Notes: generated by a model not told the origin, from the sequence alone. DNA of 64,000 nt from Durusdinium trenchii (GCA_963970005.1 CAXAMN010000003.1:1478433-1542432); one strand, 5' to 3'. Counted from the first letter of the stretch, positions 32,801 through 41,240 are shown. Numbers and translations: made by a program.

Positions 32801-33309
32801 ATCACAGAATCATTCTCTTTCTACGTCAACTTCTTAGTACAATCAAAATCGCTGACACAGGTTTCATTGTTTGCTGGCTTGCCCATCAGCCAATCCATGT
32901 GAGATATCTTGGCCCTAGCCGAGCTGCAAACCTGTATTTATTGCGTCTCCATGACACGCTTGAGATTCTGCTCTTCAAGCATGGTGGAGACCCTGTGCGT
33001 ATTCAACAGCCTTTGCAATCGTCCCCCTGGTATCGCTCCATGTTTGGTTTCCAAACAAAACCCCAGGGAGTTGGAACAGAACGCCTATGCGCCTTTGCAA
33101 TCCAACAAGAACGCATATGTACAATCACCGAAAAACCATGGACGCATAGCTTTGTTGAGCCAGGTTGTGCTTTGTGGCGGCTCTCCCACCTTTTGCTAGC
33201 AGCAGAGAATAATGTATGCAAGGAACCCTTTGCAAACGTTTGTCACCCTTGCGTTAGGGAACTTTCCTGTCGTTCTTATTGGGGGGCTACTTCAGGATTG
33301 GTGCCTTAG
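26854..33309 (+). CDS. ORF-A: large protein with DNMT3-like cytosine-C5 methyltransferase domain
   Basis: 2151 aa. ATG at 26854 is chosen because MVSKEVSC aligns with MLDKEACC at the start of the second copy (55930). Residues 1 to about 1400 have no family I recognise but are conserved between the copies in blocks (LGATDRCC; NATACYYTAAL; CQECASNFNW...CRLVWL, with paired cysteines), separated by Ser/Gln/Lys-rich linkers. The methyltransferase lies at about 1430-1810: motif I VLSMFDGCGSS, CERDE, motif IV GGSPCTDL with the catalytic Cys, motif VI FLIENAGS, AKRLRLFFQ (motif VIII-like) and motif X FVGNSFHP. The GGSPC-DL form resembles DNMT3. It would methylate cytosines in DNA, perhaps the element or its target. 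A roughly 340-aa end is unassigned. The stop codon falls in a CTTA hairpin. Confidence 0.8.
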   Translation: MVSKEVSCTISQFIYDDIFDSFEAKGIFSQLSRLSLAASPRIFFLCRFPSMINTVRFSRNLFIVGEDEYNNVCAAASGSHPIDIVIYGIQSRLQDIILQLYHSGSQLRHVLLFHECTLSATCVDLTIGVCTSLKRHRAHIQRISKYKSFEFAQNGGSRTFTKATYFVALNANRNVNSFEVFSPSLEYTETWLCSSKSFTSQIQAAITAVPGVFRFRVYTHDPPLHTELGATDRCCVTFGIAESEVQTVTDSLVSIYACLSQEVASSAQQDLQRVIPLFWNVRPSDAPAFYCFHTVTFLDIRSCTQEERWQLQSILIDMNIPYYIQKSLLLVIYAEGTELENFRLRTFQEQIKIPFGKEEGSLQCSFTAGTDENLWTVDFGTTGSDTHEAFQIEDDGSLMMKDGIVDVDFSKKLQKVLGAIQIRPAVVHVQDKGQQKVVAFYASPTLFPRIPSTFIDHKANKRIVHYKQPDVHTTERTSNIYVKETKTDHHVGAHNKGLCQGARLSGFFPLPGNSMSRRRFGQLQVFSFEIGKRDVAVDLLDEIVPICFVEAELSIKEASYLLDILMKQRHLLDHHTIFLECTTTKPPIQLHKEDVITTLPEHESIIHCQIEPGQKLQVLQPRFERGKVSRCFNNALELSVYDRANLILFLPGQMDIHDVFGKAPVGRVLSIWYNNHLSHQKHDTKPAATKQSANFTGSSPQCSINAQIDTTFTGECRDNKQSPARSIPSSSDHNQDAVSPLQTEIDATGSISNEEEITPEQNSDSLFKDGDAHQAANRGSQVSPASPLRQKSGTPACQLASKAYVPNIQCDPFSVNQSMQVDEGSALRFAHREVKQDGAKHPKGVQQSQSYSTESRQAKELPEEKVIVPFSFKDSTSDNEASQLSTDSFCEQVYQDLQQQLEDDPKKEAGHSALLTESKHTVEVITDRKPSTKKSASDTRQQPVKKPAAKPTPKRGDGLSHRLVKRGINAQHASDCDTNRNPMNGVLQNKRRQSYTQQIQQMISQDVSLQNMDFQDEDIQRAVSLYENLNATACYYTAALRIVSKANWNKQVNFENHIGHRAMVAVAKGWTCASYLPNDDFDHYHLALAMSTLPKDTHMDLLRTYESIVAIIPPPFHDLLGSRVSFTCLSCHRIAEHNVATFIVTGLPTGLLLHIAFFEAAFPWSEHLLPIGCDNGINAGQECQECASNFNWATISCSPCRLVWLHFQRERQPLATDYEKLLDKDTFQSSGQIWQCIALVIHQGPDPLNGEQQPCEHFYVLEHENVNSTTLKYDNATGLSQLSVSQIKAGDRICGILYRHATISSTWSHTRPPKRMSNIVRGKDSKRAKNKFGQREVSAPKRKQAIKRAIDAGNRTDTIGLVPISMNELQATYIPEKLCPPPPGDATIPAEQLKAVETSLSQSSQADHLASPASPFDQPMQSCESNPPYAVLSMFDGCGSSLDILIEKFGYRPKVCVLCERDETLRYLVAEKHGISVNVQWIHSLKGGIFLYANDVDILFDDGARILREFVTLSDCCHVFVIGGSPCTDLTYAGQEHGRLGICGPDSVFFFTMHLALYLLGTVLPKTHIRFLIENAGSMHYDHFTFIRACLGLAHITRDKMTWCTSKISPAKRLRLFFQNNILHDTVDSQVLCQEDLQWPADWKPLSIHDKGKFRDVFIKPFMRPLEVLSDTALRYSWTSYHPAALLWRTSYWRTHERFAVIANMFTDSSVPAFQWSDFIPAIYYPAWRRFLSCFYNKTSSNPEKDAVLRDVLPLFHNSSIRVPFRFLTDTEVLQVSGLSRNFATISRLKHVLHSHTIRSFVGNSFHPKLISLAIGTPDHVRAWIQGKTECFFGVASPDDVRQGYISFRQTIENNLKISGRSTQITIAPEPYRHINYRNLVMSPVKKPPIAQPIVTQKLPHYLTKEAIDNSNKHRRDQRFDILGKEPLIKFLTDLNLLDYAEQAAVPQWIFFNEEIVQALCTLSADSDALNVYQQELLRHCTYHRIILFLRQLLSTIKIADTGFIVCWLAHQPIHVRYLGPSRAANLYLLRLHDTLEILLFKHGGDPVRIQQPLQSSPWYRSMFGFQTKPQGVGTERLCAFAIQQERICTITEKPWTHSFVEPGCALWRLSHLLLAAENNVCKEPFANVCHPCVRELSCRSYWGATSGLVP
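29715..29744 (+). repeat. CTTA hairpin 4 (inside ORF-A)
   Basis: Left arm ACGAGGTGATGGC, loop CTTA (29728-29731), right arm GTCATCGTCTTGT: 13 pairs, four G.T. It lies in a low-complexity linker of ORF-A. Confidence 0.65.
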
Positions 33310-33652
33310 CATCTGTCTTGAAAGCGCACGGGCAGCCCACCCACAACTCCAAGAAGCTATCTGGCAAGCAGATAAATTGCCCAACTACTGTCTGCTGCTC
33401 ATCCACCAATTGGAAACCCCTGAAGCCAGCAATAGTGAAAGGCTGATCTCCCTGACGCCCACACCACACAACCAGCATCCAGTTCTCCCAGAAATCAGTG
33501 TAACAGAACAAGCCGCTGCTTGCATCCCTACTGAGGCTTGTATTGATGATTGTCAGCTTATGACACTCAAATCAGTTTGGTACGCCTGCACGCAAGGAGA
33601 GATTTCAGCAAAGATTTTTCACAGTGCTAAGGCACTGCTACACGCTGAATGA
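33212..33652 (+). CDS. ORF-A2: small frame bridging ORF-A and ORF-B
   Basis: Open frame of 146 aa shifted +1 from ORF-A and overlapping its last 98 bases, ending at TGA 33650-33652. That TGA overlaps the ATG of ORF-B as ATGA. The protein (DWCLSICLESARAAHPQLQE, LPNYCLLLIHQLETPEASN) has no recognised domain. It may be the true C-terminus of ORF-A reached by a +1 shift, or a separate short protein; which of the two frames is used between 33212 and 33309 is not clear. The second copy is deleted here, so no comparison is possible. Confidence 0.5.
   Translation: MYARNPLQTFVTLALGNFPVVLIGGLLQDWCLSICLESARAAHPQLQEAIWQADKLPNYCLLLIHQLETPEASNSERLISLTPTPHNQHPVLPEISVTEQAAACIPTEACIDDCQLMTLKSVWYACTQGEISAKIFHSAKALLHAE
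33294..33319 (+). repeat. CTTA hairpin 5 (over the ORF-A stop codon)
   Basis: Left arm AGGATTGGTGC, loop CTTA (33305-33308), right arm GCATCTGTCTT: 10 of 11 pairs, three G.T and one T-T mismatch. The ORF-A TAG (33307-33309) is in the loop. The 20 bases at 33300-33319 recur exactly at 51800-51819. Confidence 0.75.
33622..33637 (+). repeat. Hairpin with TAAG loop before ORF-B
   Basis: CAGTGC, loop TAAG, GCACTG: six Watson-Crick pairs. The loop is the reverse complement of CTTA, so this is the only member in opposite orientation. It ends 11 bases before the ATG of ORF-B. Confidence 0.55.
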
Positions 33653-36600
33653 CGCGATTATGTCATCTACCTATTAAATCTCTCCGATTAGTGCAGCGTA
33701 CCCTCTCTACTGGCCTCAAAGCAGCATATTGGCATATCAACCGACAAACAAATGCATCTATTACGCAAGTCTCCTCCCTCCACTTCCTTATACATTTTAT
33801 CTACCCCCGTCTGCCATACCGGCAGATCATGATTCAGGACCTCCTTAACGTGTGTGGCTTTGACGACAATGTCAACTTGTCTGATGCTCTCCTCTCTTTA
33901 CGAGTCAATATTGGCAAGTTCACAGACTGTATAGTCACAGACCCATCCGCGACTGTCGGCGACACTTCGTTCATTCTTCCAAATGAAATACAATCCCTAC
34001 GCCACATCCCCACGAGGTTCTGGCAACTCTGCCACAAAATTCTACAATTCCGGGAGCAGAGACCGAGTAATTTGCCAGTCTCTGTCAAAGGAATTCACTC
34101 TTGGAATCTCAATAGCTGGTCTCCTGGACTTCCCACCAATGTGCACAAGACTTGGATAGTCAAAGCTATGTTGAAACAGGCCCCTGTATTATTACAGGAA
34201 ACAAAATGGGATCAAGCCAATCTCCAATACTTATCCCACACGTGGCCTGACATCAAAGTAGTTGCTACTTTAGCCAAACACAATCCGGGTGGGCAAGCTG
34301 GAGTTGCGATCCTGTTTCCTCCAGGCTGGAAGGTCCTAGAAGAACGTATTTTGGTTCAACATTACGCAGTTGCTGCCCGCGTTGAATACCAAGCTTGCAC
34401 TATATGGCTTGTCTCGATCTATATACCTCCGAGCAGCCCTAAGGCTTTCGTATCCAACACTCTACAAACCATTATCGCGCTGACTGATTATCCAGTCTTT
34501 GTAGGAGGAGACTTTAATCGGTGTGATCAAAATCATTTTCACACGTGGGATGACTTCCTAGTGCAGGCTGGACTCACTGATGTTGACCCTGCACTTCCTA
34601 CTTACAAGTACCAAGACCAGGAATCCTCGCTTGATAGATTTTTGGTACCTAGTCTCTTCCTTGACGCAACGCAACTCTTTGCTTGCATTTATGGCAGGTA
34701 CCGGATCGATACTTGCCATCACAAAGCTCTGATGCTCAGGCTAAAGATGAAACCGCGACTTCGACCACATCCACAGTCTGAAAAGCATCACACCATACCG
34801 ACTCAAGTTTTTCTTGATCCAACGATTGCATCAGAAAGTCTACAGGCAGTTGCAAGACAAGCTTCCCTACTTGCTCTCAAACGAAAAATCTCGCTAGCGC
34901 AGGAGACTAAGCCTGCTAGTGTTGTGTTATCACATCACAGTCGTGCCATAGTTTGGAGTTGGTGGAGGACTCATTCTTGTCACTTCAAGAAATTGGCTCC
35001 GTTAAAGCGACTATACAAACTTCTTGGCAAAGAACAAACGCACCTGCATATACGACAGGAAGAACTACGCCTATTGTATGAGCAGAGTGCGGATACTGAC
35101 CTGCTACAGTCCTGGCAAATTCAGCAGGGATGCCTTCTGATTCCAGCTACTGTCATAGCTTCCGCTTTACAAGCAGCTGAAGTCGCAACTGCGACAAACA
35201 CACAGATGCCCTTTGGCACTGACAATACAGACCCAGTTCAGCGAACTCGAAGGCAAAAAATCTTTTGGGATAGACTCAAAACTGTGTGCCCCAAGGGCAC
35301 CTTCTATCATGGTCCATTGTTGCAACATAATGGCCAAGAATGTCGTACTGCCCTTGAGTATGATGAAGCCATGCTTGCTACTCGAGACTTTTGGTTCACG
35401 CACCCTGTTCAGTATGATCGAGATTGGCATGACACGCTTTCGGCTTACCGACGGTGTGTCGTGCCGTGGCCTGTCATTCCGGAGCCCACGGAGCAAGACT
35501 ATGTCGAACATCTCCTCCTTACTAAGGATTCTGCTCCGGGCCCTGATGGGCTACCTTATGCTCTTTGGCGGATGTTCCCGCAGCAAACTGCTGCGATCCT
35601 TCAGGATGACTTTCATCACATTTTAGCTGGTGCGCTAGCACCACCCACCCAGGTAGGAGTATGGATCCCAAAAGCCAAACAGGGGCCCACGGCTGATTTT
35701 TTTCGGCCTTTAGGCATGCCTGACACGCTTGACAGACTGCAAGATGGCACAGTTGCTGCTATCCTGTTTCGAGTCACCAGGCATAGTTTCCACCCTGCCC
35801 AAACTTTGCTCAACTCCTTTCGAGAACCGCAAAGGGCAGTGCTAGAAGTGCAAGGAGTTCTGGAGGGCTCGTCCCCGGCTTCTGCCCTCTTTGCTGATCT
35901 ATCCAAAGCATTTGAGCGCATTAATGCACATTGGATCCTTCACATATTACGCATTCGACAGTGCTCCCCTTGGGTCCTCCAATTTGCGCGCTATCTCTTG
36001 TTTGGTAGAAGAATCAGACACAAAGTACAAGGGCGGCTTTTACCTGCGAGAAATGTGCATTCTGGAGTTGATATGGGGCGATCCACATCAGTATATTTCT
36101 TCTGCCTTGCCATGGATCCTATTTTTGTCGTTCTCAATCAAATTCCGCAAGTTTTAGTTGTTGCAGGATATGTTGATGACACTACGATAGTTGGTCGGCA
36201 AACAGACCCGAACTGGGTCCGAGAGGTTTTTCAGAACATAAGAAAATGGAAGTCTGCTGGTATTGTCATGGACACACATCACTGTTGGCAAGTCGGATTT
36301 TCCAGCAGAGCTCTTGACGAAAACATGCTGCACAGAGTTGAAGATGTCTGGGGTCATGTAACTCCTATTCATGAATCAGGACAAGCCACTTGCAGTGCTG
36401 CGCTGCAACGTGTCCCTGGATATGCACGTCGCTTTGTCCTTAGACACGGTGACCACTGCATACATATGGCCTCAGAGGCCATACCCAGACTGGTAACTGA
36501 AGGGCACCCCATGCTTTGCCAATTGGCTGCTAGTCCATGCCAGTGCCGATCCAAAACACAACTGCTCACAAATGTCAGTTACGCTGCTGAGCAACTGTTC

Positions 36601-39600
36601 TGTCTGGACCAAGCAGGCCTAGGCGGCCAGTGCATAGTGCCGTCAACAGTCAACCTTGGCCTAACAATCCATACAGGGTGGACATGTCAACTCACCAATG
36701 AGACCATGGTCAAAATACCGTTGCAATTATCTCTTACCACTCTGCTGTCAAAGCAGCTGGTGAAATTCCGGACGAGGCTTGCTGCTGCTAATCGGGCCAA
36801 CCTTAGCATCCATATGAAGATTATTTACTTTAACACCTTCTCGCTGAGCCTCTTTTACTACTCGCAAACACAGCGTTTCTTTTCACCCAAGCTTCTCAAG
36901 CCGCTGTACCACGCAATGGCAGAATTTTTGCTACAGCGACATTGGTTCCCACAACACCTATTGGTTGGGCTCTGCAGGTGGTTACGCATAGGCCCACTGC
37001 TTGACCCAACCATCATGCAGGCAGTCTCCCTCTTTGGATGCTACTTACGGCAAGGACATAGGTCCCTTGCAGAAGATCAAGAAGGCTCGTACGCTATACA
37101 AATCCAACAATGTTGGAAGTATTGGCAGCAGCAGCTTCCTGCTGAAGACATACAGCGCCTCTTAGCTCTCTTAAAACAAAACAATACCCCGGCGCAGAGG
37201 GCGAGTGGATTTAAGCAGCTCTTCAAACAACTCGCCATTGGCAGATTGCTTGCAGCCTCACATAGGCACCTGGCTGCACGGATATGCAAGAATGGTTGGG
37301 CCATGGGGCCCTCCATCCTGTTTTTGGACTGGCTAGCGGATCTACCTACCACTCAGGTAGGGGCAGTGCCGCGCTATGCTGTTTTACGATGGGCTCTAGG
37401 AGAAGATGCTGACTTTTGGCTGCCCCTCAGGGGCAAGCTCAGTCGCAGTCAACTTTGCGTTTGGTGTCACAACCATACACGATGCTTTCCATGCGGACCA
37501 GGATATGGAGCACTCTGTCCGACCTGCCTTCTGCCTGCTACTCCAATGGATATTACCTTGACCACCCTCCCTGAAGAAAGCAAGAGTTTTCTCCATTTTC
37601 ATCAAATTCTCGTGCCTGAGCCCAAGCAACTGCCCCCAGCATTTTCTCGACTACTATCCTCAGTAGGCTGTCGCGCGAATAACTCCTATGTTCCTTGTGT
37701 GCTTTGTCAGGGTGGTTACAACTCTGTCGATCATTGGTTATCCTTCTGTCCGGTTGTACACCTCACCTGGCTTGCTCTGTGGGCTGCTCCTGCACCAGAG
37801 ATCAATTGGCGGATAGTGCCGTCCCGCAGCATAGGAGTAGCACTTTGCTACACGCTTTTCCACCTGAGGCGGCTGGTTACCGAGTATGGCGGACTCCGAC
37901 CGAACATTGCGTGTGTGCGTCACTGCAGTATTTCACATCACGTGCTTGACCTCTGGCAGCGTATCTATTCTTCGCTACCTAGTACGCTGCTTAACCACTT
38001 CCGTGCTCCACCACAACCGAGCAGTACTGCGTGTACTGACTCCACTAAAATTCGAACGCAGCGCTTCCCTGCGGTTTTACTTGAAGCGGCCTTGCTCCCG
38101 CCTAAGGGACTTGCAACGACTCAGCCCTTTGCTAAAGGAGATACGATTGCTACTTTTGCTAAGCAGGATCACCGCCTCCGTTTGCTCCTTTCACAACACC
38201 GAAAGCTTCCCTTTCCCACAGCAACCGCATGCCTCGTCCCCTTTTCATGCCACTGCGGGGCCACGCACTTGCGTTTGCAAGCCATGGACGATTTGTCTGC
38301 AAATACTATCCTCCTGCTAGGTGAACCTCAAGAATGGCAAGGTTGCTTGGTACAATTTGACGGCTCTGCGCACAAGCACACGCAAACTGGAGGAGCAGGA
38401 GTCAGCCTACTGCATGTAACGCCGTCTTCCACCTCCCTTGTCCAGTGGCTTTCCATCCCCTTACTTTCTTGCTCTGATAATGTAGTAGCAGAAGCACATG
38501 CCTGTAGGGCTGCCATAAACCTTGCATTTGAGTATTATGTCTCCTGCATGTCCAAAGGCATCCCCATTGACAGTGTTGTAGTGCAAGGTGACATCTTGCC
38601 AGTAATCAACTACCTGCAATACAAAGGTAGAATTAAAAAACCTGCGGTTGTCGCCATTTTAGAACAATGCCAGCACTTGCTTGCCCGGGCGCCTTGTTTG
38701 TTTCGCTTGGTCTATCTGCCAAGGGAGTGCGACCGGCTAGCAGACTACTTTGCAGGTCAGGCTAGTGCTGCAGCTAGGAAGGCGGATAACAACCCACTTG
38801 TTCCCTTGCATCATGTAGCGCTCCCGCCTTTTCACTTGGTGCAAGCCCTGGGCTTCATTATTCAACAGGGAGATGCAATGCAAGCCCCTGCCTTCGTTCT
38901 CACAGAGTGCCCTTCTCCCACGCCCCAGGAAATGCATACACTACTCCGAAGGCACCCACACTACAAATGGGTTGCAATGGACTACATTGCCTTGGCAGTA
39001 TCGTCCTCTCATCGCCTCAACGTAGGGTACAAGCCCACGGTCGACTCCATGGGCGGTCGATTTTATTCAGTTGGCAATGCCGCGCAACGCCTGCCGCGTC
39101 AGGTTCGGCTGCTTCTCTTTGGCAACTCACATTGGGAGATAGACATTAGTGGAGCACACTATGAGCTCATGAGGCGGCAATGCAGGGCAGCTGAGGTTCA
39201 TTTATCACTACTGCCAATTACGCAAATGAGAAGCTACCTCACAAGAGCTCTTAGGGCACAGATTGCCGAAACTGACATTAGCCTCCTGGTCAAGACATGG
39301 CCACTAGTCATCATTAACAGCGCCACTCCACAGGAAGCTATAGAATACCTTAACAAACGCATCCAAATGGAACCGTCACATCACCTGGTGAGCTTTGCAC
39401 GGGAAGTGTTCGCTGCTAGCCGTTATGCCATGCATCATCCTCCCTCATGGTGCCCTTCTGGGCCAGAAAGGACAGGTCGAGGAGCACCCTTTCACTATTG
39501 CGAGGTCCTGGAGCAGCAGGTTACATGGGCTGCTTACTCCTTCTTGCAGCCGCGGGTAGGTTTCGTCTCGGCCATCTGGTTGCATGATGGCTTTTGGGTT

Positions 39601-39921
39601 GCCCCTCGACCGGAGAATGACACGCTCGAGGCCCTCAATACCCATCTCTGCCAGACCTTTGGCTTTGACCCTACCGAGCCGCCACTGATGCGGTGTGACT
39701 CTCTGCAACCCAAGTTTGCTCAGTTGCTGTCTGAATGTGCTTCTGCGGCCCCTGTCATCGGTTCGCACTCCCATGCCTCCTCGCAAGGACCTCTCCCTGA
39801 GGTCGTGCGCATACACAGGAAACGCACTTTTACTGGCGCGCACCCAACACAACAAGAAGCACTCGAACAGCGACTCGCAAAAAGAATTAAAGCGCAACAT
39901 GCTAAGCGGCGACGCACATGA
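33649..39921 (+). CDS. ORF-B: endonuclease, reverse transcriptase, RNase H and palm-like module
   Basis: 2090 aa; ATG overlaps the stop of ORF-A2. Apurinic-type endonuclease at about 150-360 (SWNLNSW, LLQETKW, VGGDFNRCDQ, SSLDRFLVP, CHHKALML) would nick target DNA. The non-LTR reverse transcriptase spans about 600-900: SAPGPDGLPYALW, FADLSKAFERIN and the catalytic YVDD (about 840), then a thumb region conserved in copy 2. Cys-rich parts LCVWCHNHTRCFPC...LCPTC and CVLCQGGYNSVDHWLSFC (about 1270-1375) look like zinc knuckles. RNase H is at about 1560-1710 (QFDGSAHK, VAEAHACRAA, VQGDILPVI, CDRLADYFAGQA). The last 330 residues contain WEIDISGAHYELMRR and IWLHDGFWVAP, recalling motifs A and C of a nucleic-acid polymerase palm; this is a suggestion only. 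It ends in a basic, possibly nuclear-targeting tail. Intact. Confidence 0.85.
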   Translation: MTRLCHLPIKSLRLVQRTLSTGLKAAYWHINRQTNASITQVSSLHFLIHFIYPRLPYRQIMIQDLLNVCGFDDNVNLSDALLSLRVNIGKFTDCIVTDPSATVGDTSFILPNEIQSLRHIPTRFWQLCHKILQFREQRPSNLPVSVKGIHSWNLNSWSPGLPTNVHKTWIVKAMLKQAPVLLQETKWDQANLQYLSHTWPDIKVVATLAKHNPGGQAGVAILFPPGWKVLEERILVQHYAVAARVEYQACTIWLVSIYIPPSSPKAFVSNTLQTIIALTDYPVFVGGDFNRCDQNHFHTWDDFLVQAGLTDVDPALPTYKYQDQESSLDRFLVPSLFLDATQLFACIYGRYRIDTCHHKALMLRLKMKPRLRPHPQSEKHHTIPTQVFLDPTIASESLQAVARQASLLALKRKISLAQETKPASVVLSHHSRAIVWSWWRTHSCHFKKLAPLKRLYKLLGKEQTHLHIRQEELRLLYEQSADTDLLQSWQIQQGCLLIPATVIASALQAAEVATATNTQMPFGTDNTDPVQRTRRQKIFWDRLKTVCPKGTFYHGPLLQHNGQECRTALEYDEAMLATRDFWFTHPVQYDRDWHDTLSAYRRCVVPWPVIPEPTEQDYVEHLLLTKDSAPGPDGLPYALWRMFPQQTAAILQDDFHHILAGALAPPTQVGVWIPKAKQGPTADFFRPLGMPDTLDRLQDGTVAAILFRVTRHSFHPAQTLLNSFREPQRAVLEVQGVLEGSSPASALFADLSKAFERINAHWILHILRIRQCSPWVLQFARYLLFGRRIRHKVQGRLLPARNVHSGVDMGRSTSVYFFCLAMDPIFVVLNQIPQVLVVAGYVDDTTIVGRQTDPNWVREVFQNIRKWKSAGIVMDTHHCWQVGFSSRALDENMLHRVEDVWGHVTPIHESGQATCSAALQRVPGYARRFVLRHGDHCIHMASEAIPRLVTEGHPMLCQLAASPCQCRSKTQLLTNVSYAAEQLFCLDQAGLGGQCIVPSTVNLGLTIHTGWTCQLTNETMVKIPLQLSLTTLLSKQLVKFRTRLAAANRANLSIHMKIIYFNTFSLSLFYYSQTQRFFSPKLLKPLYHAMAEFLLQRHWFPQHLLVGLCRWLRIGPLLDPTIMQAVSLFGCYLRQGHRSLAEDQEGSYAIQIQQCWKYWQQQLPAEDIQRLLALLKQNNTPAQRASGFKQLFKQLAIGRLLAASHRHLAARICKNGWAMGPSILFLDWLADLPTTQVGAVPRYAVLRWALGEDADFWLPLRGKLSRSQLCVWCHNHTRCFPCGPGYGALCPTCLLPATPMDITLTTLPEESKSFLHFHQILVPEPKQLPPAFSRLLSSVGCRANNSYVPCVLCQGGYNSVDHWLSFCPVVHLTWLALWAAPAPEINWRIVPSRSIGVALCYTLFHLRRLVTEYGGLRPNIACVRHCSISHHVLDLWQRIYSSLPSTLLNHFRAPPQPSSTACTDSTKIRTQRFPAVLLEAALLPPKGLATTQPFAKGDTIATFAKQDHRLRLLLSQHRKLPFPTATACLVPFSCHCGATHLRLQAMDDLSANTILLLGEPQEWQGCLVQFDGSAHKHTQTGGAGVSLLHVTPSSTSLVQWLSIPLLSCSDNVVAEAHACRAAINLAFEYYVSCMSKGIPIDSVVVQGDILPVINYLQYKGRIKKPAVVAILEQCQHLLARAPCLFRLVYLPRECDRLADYFAGQASAAARKADNNPLVPLHHVALPPFHLVQALGFIIQQGDAMQAPAFVLTECPSPTPQEMHTLLRRHPHYKWVAMDYIALAVSSSHRLNVGYKPTVDSMGGRFYSVGNAAQRLPRQVRLLLFGNSHWEIDISGAHYELMRRQCRAAEVHLSLLPITQMRSYLTRALRAQIAETDISLLVKTWPLVIINSATPQEAIEYLNKRIQMEPSHHLVSFAREVFAASRYAMHHPPSWCPSGPERTGRGAPFHYCEVLEQQVTWAAYSFLQPRVGFVSAIWLHDGFWVAPRPENDTLEALNTHLCQTFGFDPTEPPLMRCDSLQPKFAQLLSECASAAPVIGSHSHASSQGPLPEVVRIHRKRTFTGAHPTQQEALEQRLAKRIKAQHAKRRRT

Positions 39922-40323
39922 TAATTCGTGCTGTGAGCCAACAAAGCAAGCAGCCCCCTGTTTGAATAATTTCTCGTCGCTATCTTTGCCAGCGCGTGTT
40001 TCTTCCTTAGTTAAGATTGACATGGGAGTAAAAGCAGCCACTAGATCTCCTTCCTACTGGCTGTTTGTATTGCTCATTGTCTTTTATTTTGTTATGTGCT
40101 TGTCAGTTGTGCTGTGACTGGTACAAAATTTCTGCTCTGATTCCGCTATCTGGGCTCAAACCGCTGCGATATATCAGACAGCTTTCACCAACGAACGGTA
40201 GGGGGATTGCTCCTACAATCCCTGTCCTACACAGCAGAACACTTCAGCCTGAGTGAGAGGGTTAGGACCTTAGTCCTGATCCTCAAGGAAAGGAGCACAT
40301 AGTCTGTAGGACTTGTCCTCCGA
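39922..40323 (+). other. Junction between ORF-B and ORF-C
   Basis: Non-coding. It contains a degenerate SL-like stretch at 40142-40160 (TCCGCTATC then TGGGCTCAAA; compare TCCGTAGCC then TTGGCTCAAG), a GTAGG...CCTAC inverted repeat near 40198-40217, the CTTA hairpin at 40257-40284 and a second AGGAC/GTCCT palindrome with only two loop bases at 40308-40319, five bases before the ATG of ORF-C. Confidence 0.5.
40257..40284 (+). repeat. CTTA hairpin 7 (before ORF-C)
   Basis: Left arm GAGGGTTAGGAC, loop CTTA (40269-40272), right arm GTCCTGATCCTC: 12 pairs, two G.T. It ends 39 bases before ATG 40324. Confidence 0.85.
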
Positions 40324-41208
40324 ATGGACGTTGGGCCGGGGGGATTGGACCTCACTCCCTTTGCTCGCCAGATCTATAAACACCCTGACGTGGAGGTACA
40401 CTTTGTCCAGATCAACATCAAGCTAGCCCAAAGGCAGCTCCCGCTACGACTGGCTGCTGCTGGTTTCCCAAGGACTCCAATCGAGGATGGTACATGCCCT
40501 CGAATATTGGAAATGCAATTAGTTGCTGTTCCACCTGAAATGCGCAGATCCACCCTTGTACTTCCTAGTGGGCAGGTCCTTTTTCCCTTTGAAGATTCAC
40601 CACACATCACAAATGATGGTGTTCTCCTGCATGGTAGGAGCGCCCTACAAAGGGCAATTGTTTATCGCATTCTTCAACAATCAGAATGTATATCTCCCAA
40701 TGGATGGGTGGTAGCGCGAGGACAGGCCAGACCTCCAGAACCGGGGGAGGTTGTAGCCTCTCTCCCTTTCTCACAGCTCTATGCCTTGCCAGCTGTACCT
40801 GACGCCCCACCTCGTCCGACACCACCAATCCCGCCCTGGCTGTTGCCGCAAAGTCGCCCCACCCCCGTCCAAGAGCAGACAACTCGAACATGTGGAGGTG
40901 CAAATTTGCCACAAGCCGACACAGTGCGCCCCCCTGCCCAGCTAGGTGTCTATGCATTGCAGGCTCTTACGGAACAGGATGTGAGTGCTGGTCAAGATGT
41001 GCCATACGCACGACTTAGTAGAGAACTCATCACTCGTGCCAGTACAGTGCGAGTACTAGCGTGCGACATCCAACGCACCCTTCAAAACATACATGCACGT
41101 CGACAGCATTGCAATGTACAGCCAGGGGCCAATGCGTGCTGGGCACTAGCTAGCGAAATGGACATGATACTTACCGCCCTGAGAGAGACGCAGAGTGCTA
41201 CCACATGA
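40324..41208 (+). CDS. ORF-C: unknown 294-aa protein with Pro-rich middle
   Basis: Starts MDVGPGGLDLTPFARQIY. The first 150 residues look globular (VEVHFVQINIKLAQRQLPLR, LEMQLVAVPPEMRRSTLVLP). A Pro-rich linker (DAPPRPTPPIPPWLLPQSRP) follows, then a helical end with ISRELI-like and IQRTLQNIHARRQ segments. I recognise no family. It lies between the RT protein and the helicase protein in the same orientation, 402 bases after ORF-B, and has its own junction hairpin upstream. Frame intact. Confidence 0.6.
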   Translation: MDVGPGGLDLTPFARQIYKHPDVEVHFVQINIKLAQRQLPLRLAAAGFPRTPIEDGTCPRILEMQLVAVPPEMRRSTLVLPSGQVLFPFEDSPHITNDGVLLHGRSALQRAIVYRILQQSECISPNGWVVARGQARPPEPGEVVASLPFSQLYALPAVPDAPPRPTPPIPPWLLPQSRPTPVQEQTTRTCGGANLPQADTVRPPAQLGVYALQALTEQDVSAGQDVPYARLSRELITRASTVRVLACDIQRTLQNIHARRQHCNVQPGANACWALASEMDMILTALRETQSATT

Positions 41209-41240
41209 AGGGCTTCCAGAGTTAACCAGACCAACCTAGG

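Noticed and set aside
36434-36447. TGTC-CTTA-GACA in ORF-B and again at about 61930
   Set aside because: Only four pairs, and it encodes a conserved peptide (FVLRHGD) in both copies; expected by chance.
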